From assembly GCA_963698535.1 (NCBI GenBank), contig CAVORD010000001.1:1860001-1924000 (forward strand): a stretch of 64,000 nt of DNA, read 5' to 3'. Below are positions 17,921-27,598 of this stretch, piece after piece (position 1 is the stretch's first letter; every line of letters starts with the position of its first letter). Under the pieces are notes generated by a model. That model was given only the letters and a program-made list of their open reading frames with translations. It had not been told where the DNA came from and searched no databases. This DNA is from CAVORD01 sp963698535. Lineage in GTDB: Bacteria > Bacteroidota > Bacteroidia > Bacteroidales > VadinHA17. A program made the translations under genes and the position numbers.

Positions 17921-18205
17921 CAGATTTTTCCGGGAAAAGCTACCGTCTTTGTAAAAATAGAAATTAGTGTATTAGAAATCAAATTATTCCGAACCATTTT
18001 TTTTATTCCCCGTATAAAGAGGTTAAAAGCAAAATCAGGAAAATGAAATCTTTGTCAATTTACCATAAAAAATGAACTGCCAATTATATAATTATTGATT
18101 AAGTCAAAAGTTAATAATAAATTAGTGGCGGATTCTGCAATATGTGTATAAAAAATTTGTTCGGTTATTATTAATAGTGATTTCCCTATTAACGTCTACT
18201 CGTCT

Positions 18206-19178
18206 ATGGAATTGAAAGAAAGTACTGTAAGTAAACTCAATAAGGAGACTCAGATCATTCCTATTATCCTAATTGAAAAGGGGGTCCAGATCTTGCTGAT
18301 TATGAGCGCTTTAATAATATTATTTATGCGCTTCATCCTTCACAGTTCGAAGATCTTCGTAAGACTCTCAAGTTTGCACTTGATGAAAATACTCTCATGG
18401 GTCGGGCCTTTTTAAAGCTCTATGGATATCCTGGTGATTTCTATCTTATTGATCTGATCTACCAGAAATATTGCAACCCTGACCCCAGATATAGAAAATG
18501 GGATGAGTACTTTCATGAACAGGAAGGGACCATCGCTGTAAGAAACAGGAAGCAGTATTTCCTGGAAAAACTGAGGGATCTAGTAGAACAGGAGCAAAAA
18601 AGATGTCAAGGTGCTTATTCTCGGTTCAGGGCCTGCCAGTGATGTTTGTGAATTTTTGCAGGAGAATGCCCAATGCGCCTATTACATTTGATCTTGTTGA
18701 TTATGATCACGTTGCCATTGAGTATTCAAAAGAGAAGAATAAGAACTTTAACGGTCACATTTCATATAACAGGATAAACGCACTTCGTTTTAAACCTTAC
18801 CAGTTCTATGACATGATATGGAGTGCCGGAATGTTCGACTATTTCAAGGATAAACACTTTGTTTTTCTCATAACAAAGTACATAAATTGTCTCGCCGAAG
18901 ACGGGGAGTTTATTATTGGAAACTTTACCAATAATCCATCTCATAAACTTATGGTTAACGTTTCTGAATGGATATTGAACCTTAGAAGTGAAGAGGACCT
19001 GTTCAGACTTGCATCTGAGGCAGGAATAAGAGACGAATTGGTCTCGGTGGAAAAGGAAACATTGGGGATAAACCTTTTTCTGAGGATTAAAATGAACAGC
19101 ATGTTAAAATGTTGCCATTCTATTACCTTTCAAAATTATATTTCCGGGGATGAAATTATTCAAGAGTGCAGGAGATAG
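18206..19178 (+). CDS. SAM-dependent methyltransferase of the 3-hydroxypalmitic acid methyl ester (EF / PhcB-like) family, several frameshifts
   Basis: Reconstructed across frames: LADYERFNNIIYALHPS, then LMGRAFLKLYGYPGDFYLIDL, WDEYFHEQEGTIAVRNRK, motif I VLILGSGPASDV, FDLVDYDHVAIEYSK, and IWSAGMFDYFKDKHFV. The GYxGDF segment followed by AVRNRK and a class I methyltransferase core is the layout of proteins annotated as extracellular factor / 3-hydroxypalmitate methyl ester synthases. Breaks occur at a five-G run (18280-18284; six G restores EKGGPDL), near 18605 and near 18690, so about 320 residues are spread over three frames. Directly upstream of a six-helix hybrid kinase, with the end overlapping its proposed start. 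Substrate is inferred from family only. Confidence 0.65.
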
Positions 19179-21124
19179 TTTGCTTGGGTTCCATTCAGAT
19201 TCGAACGATGATTGGACCATTAATAAACTTACACTCAAATTTACCGGAAATATGGAGCAGTATGAGGAAGAATTCCTTGAGGACTACTACCAACGTACCC
19301 TTAAACCCTTCCGCTTCTCACTGGTACTGGCCTTAGTATTCTATGGGGCCTTCGCATTGCTCGACGCAGTAACCGTGCCCACGCTTAAGGAGGTTTTCTG
19401 GTTGCACTTAGGTTCGGATTAGTATCTCCTACCTTTGTTTTATTCTTTGCATTATCCTATACGAAGTATTTTAAGAGATTCATGCAGGTCTCAATTGCCC
19501 TAATAATGTTTATTGCTGGTCTGGGGATCGTCATAATGATAATATATTCTGCCAGATTTGCCAATAATTACTCATATTATGCTGGTCTCATTCTTATTTT
19601 CATATTCGGATATACTTTAGTAAGAGCTAGATTTGTGTATGCCTCTATTGCCGGTTGGTCAATTGTAATAACTTATGAAATAGCTGCAATATTCCTTTCA
19701 AATATGCCACTGTCAGTACTGGTAAGCAATAATTATTTCTTCATCAGTGCCAATATTTTAGGTATGTTCATAAGTTATCTACTTGGAGTTTACGTCAAGA
19801 AAGGACTTCTATATGAGAAAACTTCTTGAGATGGAACAGAAATAAGGTTATAGAAGCAAATAATGCCCTCGAAAACAGGGTTAAAGAGAGAACAATACAG
19901 CTTACCAACTCCAATCTTGAATTAATAAATGAGATAGAGATCAGGAAAAAATATGAAAAAGAGAGGGCTGAACTTGAAAAGCAGCTTTTTCAGCTTCAGA
20001 AGATGGAGACAATCGGTACACTTGCCGGCGGGATCGCTCATGACTTCAACAATATACTTACTCCTATTCTGGGTTATACCGATATGGCCCTGGAGGAGCT
20101 GCCTCCTGAAAGCACGCTTAAGTTCGATCTTGAGCAGATCAATACATCTGCCCTGAGAGGAAAGGAACTGGTCCAGAAGATTCTGACCTTCAGCCGGGAG
20201 GTTGACTTCGACAAGAAGCCGATAAAGATGAAGGCAGTAATCAACGAAGTACTGAACATGCTTATGGCCTCCATCCCAAAGGGAATAGATGTTAAGTTCA
20301 AATCTGCTTCGGCAAAAGGAACCGTACTGGCCGATGCAACCCACCTGCACCAGATCATTATGAACCTTTGTACCAACGCTGTTCATGCCATGAAAGAGCA
20401 GGGAGGCATACTTGAACTGAAGCTCAGTTCAGTGAATATCTCAAAGAAGAAAGCAAAGGAGATACCAAACCTTAAAAAAGGGAGATATATTATTCTCACC
20501 ATATCCGATACAGGTCATGGGATGGACTCTGTTACACGAAAACGGATCTTTGAACCATTTTTTACTAAAAAGGAGGTGGGATCAGGATCAGGATTAGGTC
20601 TTTCTGTTGTGCACGGAATAGTAAACAACTATGACGGGGCTATAACAGTGGAGAGCGAACCCGGAACAGGAACGATATTTACCCTTTACCTTCCGGAATA
20701 TGAAGATGACGGTCTTGAATCAGCTATTGCTGCCAGAAAGGTTGCCAAGGGCGATGAGCATATCCTGTTTGTAGATGATGAGCAGGAGATAACATATATG
20801 GGGAAGAGGATGCTTGAAAATCTTGGTTACAAGGTAACTGTTAAGACCGACAGCGTCTCGGCTCTTGACGAATTCAGTAATAATCCCGATGAGTATTCAC
20901 TTCTGGTTACCGATCAGGCAATGCCAAAACTGCTTGGTACTGAACTTGCAGCCAAAGTTAAAGAGATCAGGCCCGACATTAAAATAATTATTATTACAGG
21001 ATTTGTAGATAGTCTGACCAATGAGATGATTAGTGAGCTGGGAATTTCAGAACTTGTAATAAAACCATTAGTTTTGAGTGAATTTAGTAAAACCATCCGC
21101 CGCGTACTGGATTTGAAACAGTAA
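19150..21124 (+). CDS. Six-helix membrane hybrid histidine kinase with C-terminal receiver, frameshifts in the membrane part
   Basis: Sensor kinase of about 658 residues after joining frames (breaks near 19400 and 19828). The N-terminal part has six hydrophobic helices with no large extracellular loop (FRFSLVLALVFYGAF ... FFISANILGMFISYLLGVYV), then a coiled coil, HisKA box LAGGIAHDFNNILTPILGY, ATPase boxes HQIIMNLCTNAVHAM (N), DTGHGM (G1), FEPFFTKK (F), GSGLGLSV (G2), and a receiver domain with FVDDEQE, acceptor in LLVTDQAMP and VIKP. A six-helix sensor suits a membrane-soluble ligand. The upstream methyltransferase and downstream response regulator suggest a signal-synthase, sensor, regulator set. 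Start at 19150 is tentative because this stretch is broken. Confidence 0.85.
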
Positions 21125-21135
21125 ATTTTAATGTG

Positions 21136-21501
21136 ATGCATAAAATTCTGATAGTTGACGATGAGGTTTCAATACTTATAATGCTGAAAAGAATGCTCGA
21201 AAGGGCAGGTTATGAGGTGTATACAGCCTCAAATGGATTAGAAGCTGTGAAGGTTTACGAAAAAGTACAACCCGCACTCATTATTACCGACATAATAATG
21301 CCAGAGAAAGAGGGACTTGAACTGATCATTGACCTGAGAAAGAGCAATCCCGATCTGAAGATCATAGCAATATCAGGAGGTGGTCGTTTACAGCCACACG
21401 GCTATCTTCCAAGTGCCAAACTTTTTGGTGCCGACATGACATTTCACAAGCCTCTGGACCCAAAAGAGTTTGTTGCTGCAGTTAATGATCTTCTGAAATA
21501 G
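21136..21501 (+). CDS. Single-domain response regulator
   Basis: A receiver domain alone (about 121 residues) with the acidic pair VDDE, phospho-acceptor aspartate in IITDIIMPEKEG, and the conserved lysine in FHKPLDP. There is no DNA-binding or enzymatic output domain, so it must act by protein contact or phosphotransfer. Begins 11 bases after the hybrid kinase; GTG at 21133 is an alternative start next to the ATG chosen. Likely the kinase's partner. Its end is only nine bases from the convergent comM stop. Confidence 0.9.
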   Translation: MHKILIVDDEVSILIMLKRMLERAGYEVYTASNGLEAVKVYEKVQPALIITDIIMPEKEGLELIIDLRKSNPDLKIIAISGGGRLQPHGYLPSAKLFGADMTFHKPLDPKEFVAAVNDLLK

Positions 21502-21510
21502 ATCACTATT

Positions 21511-23046
21511 CTACCCGGCCCATCCCTCTCTGTCCAGGTTTCTGTAATTAATGGCTTCTGAAATATGTTCAGTCCTGATATCCTCCGATGCTTCAAGATC
21601 GGCAATTGTACGGCCTACCTTAAGAATTCTGTCGTAAGCTCTTGCTGAGAGTCCCCTCACCTCCATGGCTGTCCTTATTAACTTACTCCCGGTATCATCA
21701 AGCCGGCAATATTTTGTAATCATTGAAGAACTCATCTGCGCATTGCAATAGACGCTCCTCCCTTTAAACCTTTCAGATTGTATAGCCCTGGCCCTTACCA
21801 CTCTATCCCTTACAACAGACGACTCTTCACCAGCCCTGCTATCCGATAATTTATCAAAAGGAACCGGTACCACCTCAATATGCATGTCTATTCTGTCGAG
21901 CAACGGTCCTGATATTCTGCTGATATATTTCTGAACCATTCCCGGTGAACAGCTGCACTCTTTTTCCGGATGGTTGAAGAAACCACATGGACAGGGGTTC
22001 ATGCTGGCAACAAGCATGAAGGTGGCCGGGTAGTCAACCACGAATTTTGCACGCGATATTGTTATTACACGGTCCTCAAGAGGCTGCCTCATAACCTCGA
22101 GGACACTCCTCTTGAATTCAGGTAATTCGTCAAGGAAGAGAACACCGTTATGTGCAAGCGATATCTCTCCTGGTTGGGGGTAAGTACCACCGCCAACAAG
22201 TGCCACATCGGAAATGGTATGATGAGGAGAACGGAAAGGCCTCTTCACCACCAGTGAGGCATTATCCTCCATCCTGCCGGCAACAGAATGTATCCGTGTT
22301 GTTTCCAGTGCTTCTTCGAGAGACAATGGAGGAAGTATTGTCGGCAGCCTTCTTGCCAGCATAGTCTTCCCGGAGCCCGGAGGGCCTATCATTATAAGAT
22401 TATGGCCACCCGTGGCAGCAACCTCCATGGCCCTCTTTACGCTCTCCTGGCCACGCACCTCGCTGAAATCGTTTTCATACCTGTTCGCTGAGGAACCAAA
22501 AATCTCCTTCAGATCGGCCTTTACCGGTGTAATATCCAATATCCCGTCGAGGAAAGAGATAACATCGGTAAGCTGCTCCACTCCGTAAACCTCCAGCCCC
22601 TCCACCACCGAAGCTTCCATGGCATTCGCCTTAGGTACAATAATCCCCTTGAATCCATCCTCTCTGGCCCTCAGTGCTATGGGAAGGACTCCCTTCGATG
22701 GCTTTATTGTCCCGTCAAGCGAGAGCTCACCAATGAACTGAAGTTCCCTGAGTTTCTCCGGCGAAACCCTTTCATTGGCTGCCAGAACACCAATTGCAAG
22801 GGGCAGATCATAGGAAGAACCCTCCTTTCTGATATCAGCCGGCGCCATATTGATAACCACCTGCTTCCCCGGCCACCTGAAACCTGAACATCTGATTGCC
22901 GATTCAATCCTCTGCTGACTCTCCTTTACAGCATTATCCGGTAATCCAACAAGGAAAAACCGCACTCCCTGCGAAACATTTACCTCGATGGTTACAGTAA
23001 CGGCATCAATACCATGAACGGCACTGGAAAATACTTTTACTAACAT
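21511..23046 (-). CDS. comM: YifB/ComM family Mg-chelatase-like AAA+ ATPase
   Basis: Hexameric helicase-type ATPase known in other bacteria to promote branch migration during natural transformation. An N-terminal ChlI-like domain (VEVNVSQGVRFFLVGLPDNAVKESQQRI) is followed by Walker A MIGPPGSGKTMLARRL, Walker B GVLFLDELPEF, and a cysteine cluster CPCGFFNHPEKECSC; the C-terminal lid has LSARAYDRILKVGRTIADL. 511 residues, full length and intact. It stands alone between convergent and divergent neighbours. No competence genes are in the window, so a role in uptake is not shown. Confidence 0.93.
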   Translation of the reverse strand: MLVKVFSSAVHGIDAVTVTIEVNVSQGVRFFLVGLPDNAVKESQQRIESAIRCSGFRWPGKQVVINMAPADIRKEGSSYDLPLAIGVLAANERVSPEKLRELQFIGELSLDGTIKPSKGVLPIALRAREDGFKGIIVPKANAMEASVVEGLEVYGVEQLTDVISFLDGILDITPVKADLKEIFGSSANRYENDFSEVRGQESVKRAMEVAATGGHNLIMIGPPGSGKTMLARRLPTILPPLSLEEALETTRIHSVAGRMEDNASLVVKRPFRSPHHTISDVALVGGGTYPQPGEISLAHNGVLFLDELPEFKRSVLEVMRQPLEDRVITISRAKFVVDYPATFMLVASMNPCPCGFFNHPEKECSCSPGMVQKYISRISGPLLDRIDMHIEVVPVPFDKLSDSRAGEESSVVRDRVVRARAIQSERFKGRSVYCNAQMSSSMITKYCRLDDTGSKLIRTAMEVRGLSARAYDRILKVGRTIADLEASEDIRTEHISEAINYRNLDREGWAG

Positions 23047-23230
23047 CTGAATTACCTGCGAAACAATTCTTTATCAAGTTAATAAATTTTAGTTTTCAAT
23101 CCAAATAAGGCTGAAACTACAGTTTTAAATGAAAGCACTGTTCAATTGAAGAGATTCTACTCCACGTTAGAAACGAACCCGTTGAAGGATTACCGTTATG
23201 AAAATCAGATCACGCAATAAGCGCGATTCA

Positions 23231-24535
23231 CTACAAAAGGGTTTGGTGAGGTAATAAAAATATGAAACTGGAGCCTTTACCCGGTTCGCTCTCAACCCTG
23301 ATACTTCCGTTGTGTTTCTGGATGAAATCATTGCAAATCAAGAGGCCTAATCCGGTGCCGGTTTCATCAGCTGTGCCTTTGCTGGAAATTATTACCGAAA
23401 TATTAAAGAGTCTGCCAATATCTTCGCGGGAAATTCCAATTCCGTTATCTGATACTCTTATAATTGTACCCTCCGCTTTTTTTTCTGCTGTTACGATCAC
23501 TGAACCACCTGTATTAGTATACTTTATAGCATTGCCCATCAGGTTTCTGAGTATGGTCTTTAGCATCTCCTCGTCGGCGAAGACCATATCGTCGCTGGCC
23601 CCTGAATAATTAAGCGAGATTCCTTTGGCATTTGCTCCAGGGCCAAGCAGTTCAATAACCTCATTGCAAATATTCTCTATCCTTAATGGATTGGGCCTAA
23701 ACGGTATCTTATCCTGTTGTGCCCTGGCCCATAAAAGCATATCATCAAGCAATTTGTAAACGTTTTTGGCGGAGATATTTATCTTCTCTGCTATAATTGT
23801 AATCTCATCCTGATTAAGCGACCTGGCATCCTCTGCCAATATTTCTGAGAAACCCAGCAGATTGTTAAAAGGACTACGCAGATCATGTCCCAGTATCGAA
23901 ATAAAACGATCCTTATCTTCATTCAGCTGCCTTAGTTTTTTCTCACTATCCTCTGCCTTATTCCTTTCGAAAGAATATTCTTTGTGAAAGAAACTGATAA
24001 TCACAAAAATCAGATATGATGAATAAAGCAGGGTTAGTATATTATCTATCCACCGGGCTTTTTCCGTAGGAAACGGAACAATCAGGTCGGGCCGATACAA
24101 TTGTACGACCAGGATTATTATGTTAGCGGCAAGAAAGTATGTCAGAATAAATTTCTTAGACCTTTCAGGTGCAACAATTAAACCCAGGATAAGAATTACA
24201 AATGCCGGCATGATGTTGGCACCGTTGATACCTCCATTAAGAACCCATATCGCTGAAATGCCTGTTATTGATACAATAAGAATTGGAATGATGACAGGCT
24301 CCACAACTTTCCTGAATCGGATGAAATAAAAAAGGATAAGTACAAACCCGAAAAGGAAAAGCGGAAGTAAAACTGCAAACAGTGAAGTAGTAAGGACTAG
24401 ATTGATAATTGAACCAAATACGCTTACCAGTCCACCTACCAGTAGGGACGACAGTAATAAGCGGTGCTCCAGAGGGAAATTTTCATCCTTCCCCGTAATG
24501 TGCCGAAAAAGGTCCCCGATTCTCTTTTTAATCAT
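23231..24535 (-). CDS. Membrane histidine kinase
   Basis: 434-residue sensor kinase without receiver. Residues 25-185 contain about six hydrophobic helices in close pairs, with short loops, so the sensing part is within the membrane. The dimerisation box is ILGHDLRSPFNNLLGFSEIL (H217), and the ATPase has GNAIKYTNTGG, VSDNGIGIS and ETGTGLGLLICND. No response regulator lies next to it; the gene is alone and divergent from the dienelactone-hydrolase-like gene. Ligand unknown. Confidence 0.9.
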   Translation of the reverse strand: MIKKRIGDLFRHITGKDENFPLEHRLLLSSLLVGGLVSVFGSIINLVLTTSLFAVLLPLFLFGFVLILFYFIRFRKVVEPVIIPILIVSITGISAIWVLNGGINGANIMPAFVILILGLIVAPERSKKFILTYFLAANIIILVVQLYRPDLIVPFPTEKARWIDNILTLLYSSYLIFVIISFFHKEYSFERNKAEDSEKKLRQLNEDKDRFISILGHDLRSPFNNLLGFSEILAEDARSLNQDEITIIAEKINISAKNVYKLLDDMLLWARAQQDKIPFRPNPLRIENICNEVIELLGPGANAKGISLNYSGASDDMVFADEEMLKTILRNLMGNAIKYTNTGGSVIVTAEKKAEGTIIRVSDNGIGISREDIGRLFNISVIISSKGTADETGTGLGLLICNDFIQKHNGSIRVESEPGKGSSFIFLLPHQTLL

Positions 24536-24740
24536 TTCCTAAAAGGCTGAGAGATATTGATGCTCGAAATCATAACTGCAACACCCCCCTATATATTTTG
24601 CCGAAATAAAGGCAGAATAAATCATTTATCAATATTAATTTTGATGAACAGTGAAAAGTTCTAACATATATTAAAAGATATTACCTGCCGTTTTTCCTTT
24701 TTTTCATAACTTGAGAAAGAATACACAATTGCTAAAATAA

Positions 24741-24797
24741 CTATACCAATGGAAAAAGAGATCAGAAAACTGTATGATTCCTATACCAATGGAAAAA
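24741..24797. repeat. 17-base direct repeat, period 40, spanning a start codon
   Basis: CTATACCAATGGAAAAA occurs at 24741-24757 and again at 24781-24797, both copies containing an ATG. The 40-base spacing puts the two ATGs in different frames. The first opens the downstream gene; the second is inside its signal-sequence region. Confidence 0.7.
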
Positions 24798-25606
24798 CCA
24801 GTCGTCGTCATTTTCTTAAGAAGGTCGCCCTCTATACCGGAAGCACCATGCTGGCTGCCTCGTTGATCCCCATATTGCAGAAAGGTGATCTAATGGCATC
24901 CATACCATCATCCGGGGATACAGACTTAACTACCGGCTTTGTAAACTACAAGGGCATGACAGGAGAGGTTAAAGCCTTTATGGCCCATCCCGCCGCCAAG
25001 TCAAAATATCCGGCCGTAGTGGTAATACATGAAAACAGAGGACTACAACCCCATATTATCGATGTAACCAAACGGCTTGCCATGGCTGGTTTTCTGGCAA
25101 TGGCGCCCGACGGACTGTCACCTCTGGGAGGAACCCCGGAAGATCAGGATGAAGCACGCACACTGATCGGCAAGCTCGATATCAAAACAACTACAGGTGA
25201 CTTCGCCGCAGCTGTAAAATACCTGCAGACAAATCCCTTCTCAAACGGGAATGTCGGATGCACAGGTTTTTCATGGGGAGGCGCAATGACCAACAGAGTA
25301 GCGGTAGAGTGCAGCGAACTTAAAGCAGCTGTCCCCTACTACGGGACAACACCTTCAGGTGAAGATGTTCCAAAAATAAAGGCTGCAATAATGGCTCACT
25401 ACGCTGGTACCGACGAATGGATCAACGGTGGAATTCCTGCCTTTGAAGAAGCCTTGAAAAAGAATTCAAAAGAGTACTCCATTTTTATTTACGACGGTAC
25501 CCAGCATGGATTCAATAATGATACAGGAACACGATATAATAAGGAGGCCGCCGACCTTGCCTGGGAGAGGAGTGTTAAGTTTCTTAAGGAAAAACTAAAA
25601 TCCTGA
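24749..25606 (+). CDS. Tat-exported dienelactone-hydrolase-like protein
   Basis: Alpha/beta hydrolase of 285 residues. The N-terminus carries a twin-arginine motif TSRRHFLKK (17-25) followed by a hydrophobic stretch ending near residue 43, so export in folded form is predicted. Catalytic elements are HENRG (E95), GFSWGGA with S175 at the nucleophile elbow, D222 in GTDEW and H253 in TQHGF. Dienelactone hydrolases proper have cysteine at the elbow; here serine suggests an esterase. The frame is intact. Natural substrate unknown; lactones or carboxylic esters are only guesses. Ends three bases before the convergent radical SAM gene. Confidence 0.85.
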   Translation: MEKEIRKLYDSYTNGKTSRRHFLKKVALYTGSTMLAASLIPILQKGDLMASIPSSGDTDLTTGFVNYKGMTGEVKAFMAHPAAKSKYPAVVVIHENRGLQPHIIDVTKRLAMAGFLAMAPDGLSPLGGTPEDQDEARTLIGKLDIKTTTGDFAAAVKYLQTNPFSNGNVGCTGFSWGGAMTNRVAVECSELKAAVPYYGTTPSGEDVPKIKAAIMAHYAGTDEWINGGIPAFEEALKKNSKEYSIFIYDGTQHGFNNDTGTRYNKEAADLAWERSVKFLKEKLKS

Positions 25607-25609
25607 CCG

Positions 25610-26740
25610 TCAGAGATTCCTCTGCTGCAGACTTGCAACCAGCTTCACGAATGGGGAACAATGGTTAAAAAATTTCCTGTACCCCTCGCACAGGTAGTTT
25701 AACCCTGGCTCTCCGTCTGGTGTGTTAATGATCCTGTACCGGGGACATTCCCCGTTGCACATATCCAATACCTCACAATTAAGACAGTATTGTGGCAGGG
25801 TGCTTTTTTTCTTTGAACCAAAAAGAGTCTGAGCGCTGCCTTCAAGAGTACTGCCCAGACTGCTACTTCCTATTTTGCCGATCTTGTTGTCAGAATTCAC
25901 ATAGTGATCACAGGAGTATATATCACCATTGCTCTCGATAACCGGCACTCCGCCACACTCAGTCCTGAATATGCATTGGGAATGCCCTAATCCCGCTGCC
26001 AGCCGAAGAGCCTCTTCAAAGACCTGAACCTTAATTCTGCCAATATCGTTGCTTTTCCACTCCTCAAAAACAGTGATCAGAAAATCACCGAATTTATCAG
26101 CCCTGATACTTAGCTCACCGTTTTTTTCGCCCCGGGTATCAACTACCAGGGGGATAAAACTAATATATTCTGCACCTATCGATTTTAAAAAGGTGTAAAC
26201 TCCAATCGGATCATTTTCATTTATCCGGCTTAATACGCATAATGCCTGCCTTGGTATCTGATACTTCTCAAGAAGTGACCAACCCCTCATTACTCTGGTG
26301 AAACTGCCTCCACCGTCGATCGATTTCCGGTAATGATCATGGTAAGCCTTAGGTCCGTCAATACTTACACCAACTGAGAAGTTGTTCTCCTTCATAAAAA
26401 CAGCCCACTCTTCGTCAATTAAAGTCGCATTTGTCTGGATGCCATTCACAATAACTTTGCCGGGAGGCAAATATCTCTTCTGAAGTTCAACCACCCGCCG
26501 GAAAAAATCGATGCCTGCCATAAGAGGTTCCCCTCCATGCCACGAAAATGAAATGACCTCAGTTGTGCACCAGGCAATTTGCTCTCTTATAATCTCTTCA
26601 AGGATCGGGTCCTCCATGAGAATCCTCTTTTTCTGACTGTACAGATCCTTTTTGGAAAGGTAATAACAGTAAAGGCAGTTTAAGTTGCATTCAGCACCTA
26701 CAGGCTTTAGAAATATCTGAAAATCAGCACCATTTATCAT
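25610..26740 (-). CDS. Anaerobic sulfatase-maturating enzyme-like radical SAM/SPASM protein
   Basis: Radical SAM enzyme expected to oxidise a Cys or Ser of a sulfatase to formylglycine. The iron-sulfur motif is CNLNCLYC (C18, C22, C25); ISFSWHGGEPL and GVSIDGP are typical; the C-terminal SPASM region shows CGGVPVIESNGDIYSCDHYV and CLNCEVLDMCNGECPRYR, enough cysteines for two auxiliary clusters. 376 residues, as expected for the anSME family. No sulfatase gene is in the window, so its client must be elsewhere, or it modifies some other protein or peptide. Confidence 0.88.
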   Translation of the reverse strand: MINGADFQIFLKPVGAECNLNCLYCYYLSKKDLYSQKKRILMEDPILEEIIREQIAWCTTEVISFSWHGGEPLMAGIDFFRRVVELQKRYLPPGKVIVNGIQTNATLIDEEWAVFMKENNFSVGVSIDGPKAYHDHYRKSIDGGGSFTRVMRGWSLLEKYQIPRQALCVLSRINENDPIGVYTFLKSIGAEYISFIPLVVDTRGEKNGELSIRADKFGDFLITVFEEWKSNDIGRIKVQVFEEALRLAAGLGHSQCIFRTECGGVPVIESNGDIYSCDHYVNSDNKIGKIGSSSLGSTLEGSAQTLFGSKKKSTLPQYCLNCEVLDMCNGECPRYRIINTPDGEPGLNYLCEGYRKFFNHCSPFVKLVASLQQRNL

Positions 26741-26906
26741 TTAATATCTGTTTGTCGCCAGGATTAAAGATACATTTTATGCCGCCAATAGAGTAATACA
26801 TTCTCAATTACCAATCACCAAATCAGAAAAACAACTAACAACAATAAAAAAATTCTCTACCGATTTTTTCGATTTCCCTTGCAGAATAAATAATTCTGTT
26901 GTAATT

Positions 26907-26922
26907 TTAACCTTTTGGTTAA
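26907..26922. promoter_or_regulatory. Inverted repeat TTAACC-TTTT-GGTTAA upstream of the TetR gene
   Basis: Perfect six-base arms around four T, ending 30 bases before the TetR start. A related half site GGTTTAA follows at 26930. TetR-family repressors commonly bind palindromes in front of their own operon, so this is the best candidate operator. Confidence 0.45.
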
Positions 26923-26952
26923 TCTATTTGGTTTAACTATATATTTAATAAA

Positions 26953-27579
26953 TTGAAAATAGATAAAACAACTGAATCAAAGATACTTGCTGCAGCAACA
27001 GAGGAGTTCCTGGAAAGGGGTTATTCAGGTGCACGAATGCAGCAAATAGCAATTCGTGCAGAGATAAACAAGGCCCTGCTACACTACTATTTCCGATCGA
27101 AGGAGAAACTTTTCAATACTGTATTCGATGAACTTTTTGTAAAACTCATGGAGCAGTTTGGTGAGCTTTTCTCACTCCGGATATCAGCAGAAGAGAAGAT
27201 CAGGATCTTTTTTGACCGCCATATCAGCTTCCTCCAGCAAAATCCCAGACTCCCGATTTTTATACTTAACGAGATACAGAAGAATCCTGAAGTTCTTTCA
27301 AGGTCTTTAAAAAATGCTCCTATCCATCTTATCTGGAGTTCTGCTGCGACAATTAATGAAGATTCCCCATCAACCGGGAAAATGGCAAATGAAGATATGA
27401 TACAGCTCCTTGCCAGTATGATCGCAATTAGTGTTTTCCCGTTTGCAACCAGGGAGATCCTGAGTAGGTTAATTCCGGAAGAATCATTTGACTTTGACAA
27501 TTTTATTGAGGAGAGAAAGGTATGGGCTGCCAATTTTGTTATCTCAGGAATTAATGGAATAGGCAAAAAGAACATTTGA
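26953..27579 (+). CDS. TetR family transcriptional regulator
   Basis: 208 residues. The N-terminal helix-turn-helix is clear: KILAAATEEFLERGYSGARMQQIAIRA and INKALLHYYFRSKEKLF. The C-terminal ligand domain is variable. The start is TTG at 26953; the next in-frame ATG would delete part of the DNA-binding domain. It is the first gene of an export operon (TolC, HlyD, two ABC ATPases, two permeases) and starts 20 bases before tolC, so it probably represses this operon and is released by the exported compound. That inference rests on context. Confidence 0.9.
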   Translation: MKIDKTTESKILAAATEEFLERGYSGARMQQIAIRAEINKALLHYYFRSKEKLFNTVFDELFVKLMEQFGELFSLRISAEEKIRIFFDRHISFLQQNPRLPIFILNEIQKNPEVLSRSLKNAPIHLIWSSAATINEDSPSTGKMANEDMIQLLASMIAISVFPFATREILSRLIPEESFDFDNFIEERKVWAANFVISGINGIGKKNI

Positions 27580-27598
27580 ACAGTTAATTATATATAAT

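Noticed and set aside
17921..18205. Small gene or RNA in a 285-base AT-rich gap
   Set aside because: No frame with a plausible start, no exact promoter box, no hairpin with T run and no tRNA-like fold could be found by eye.
18206..19830. Transposon-damaged or phage-derived region
   Set aside because: Although broken and AT-rich at its start, it contains no transposase, inverted ends or target duplications; joined frames give ordinary signalling proteins.
27087..27575. 162-codon minus-strand frame opposite the TetR gene
   Set aside because: Shadow frame; the helix-turn-helix protein on the + strand is clearly the real gene.
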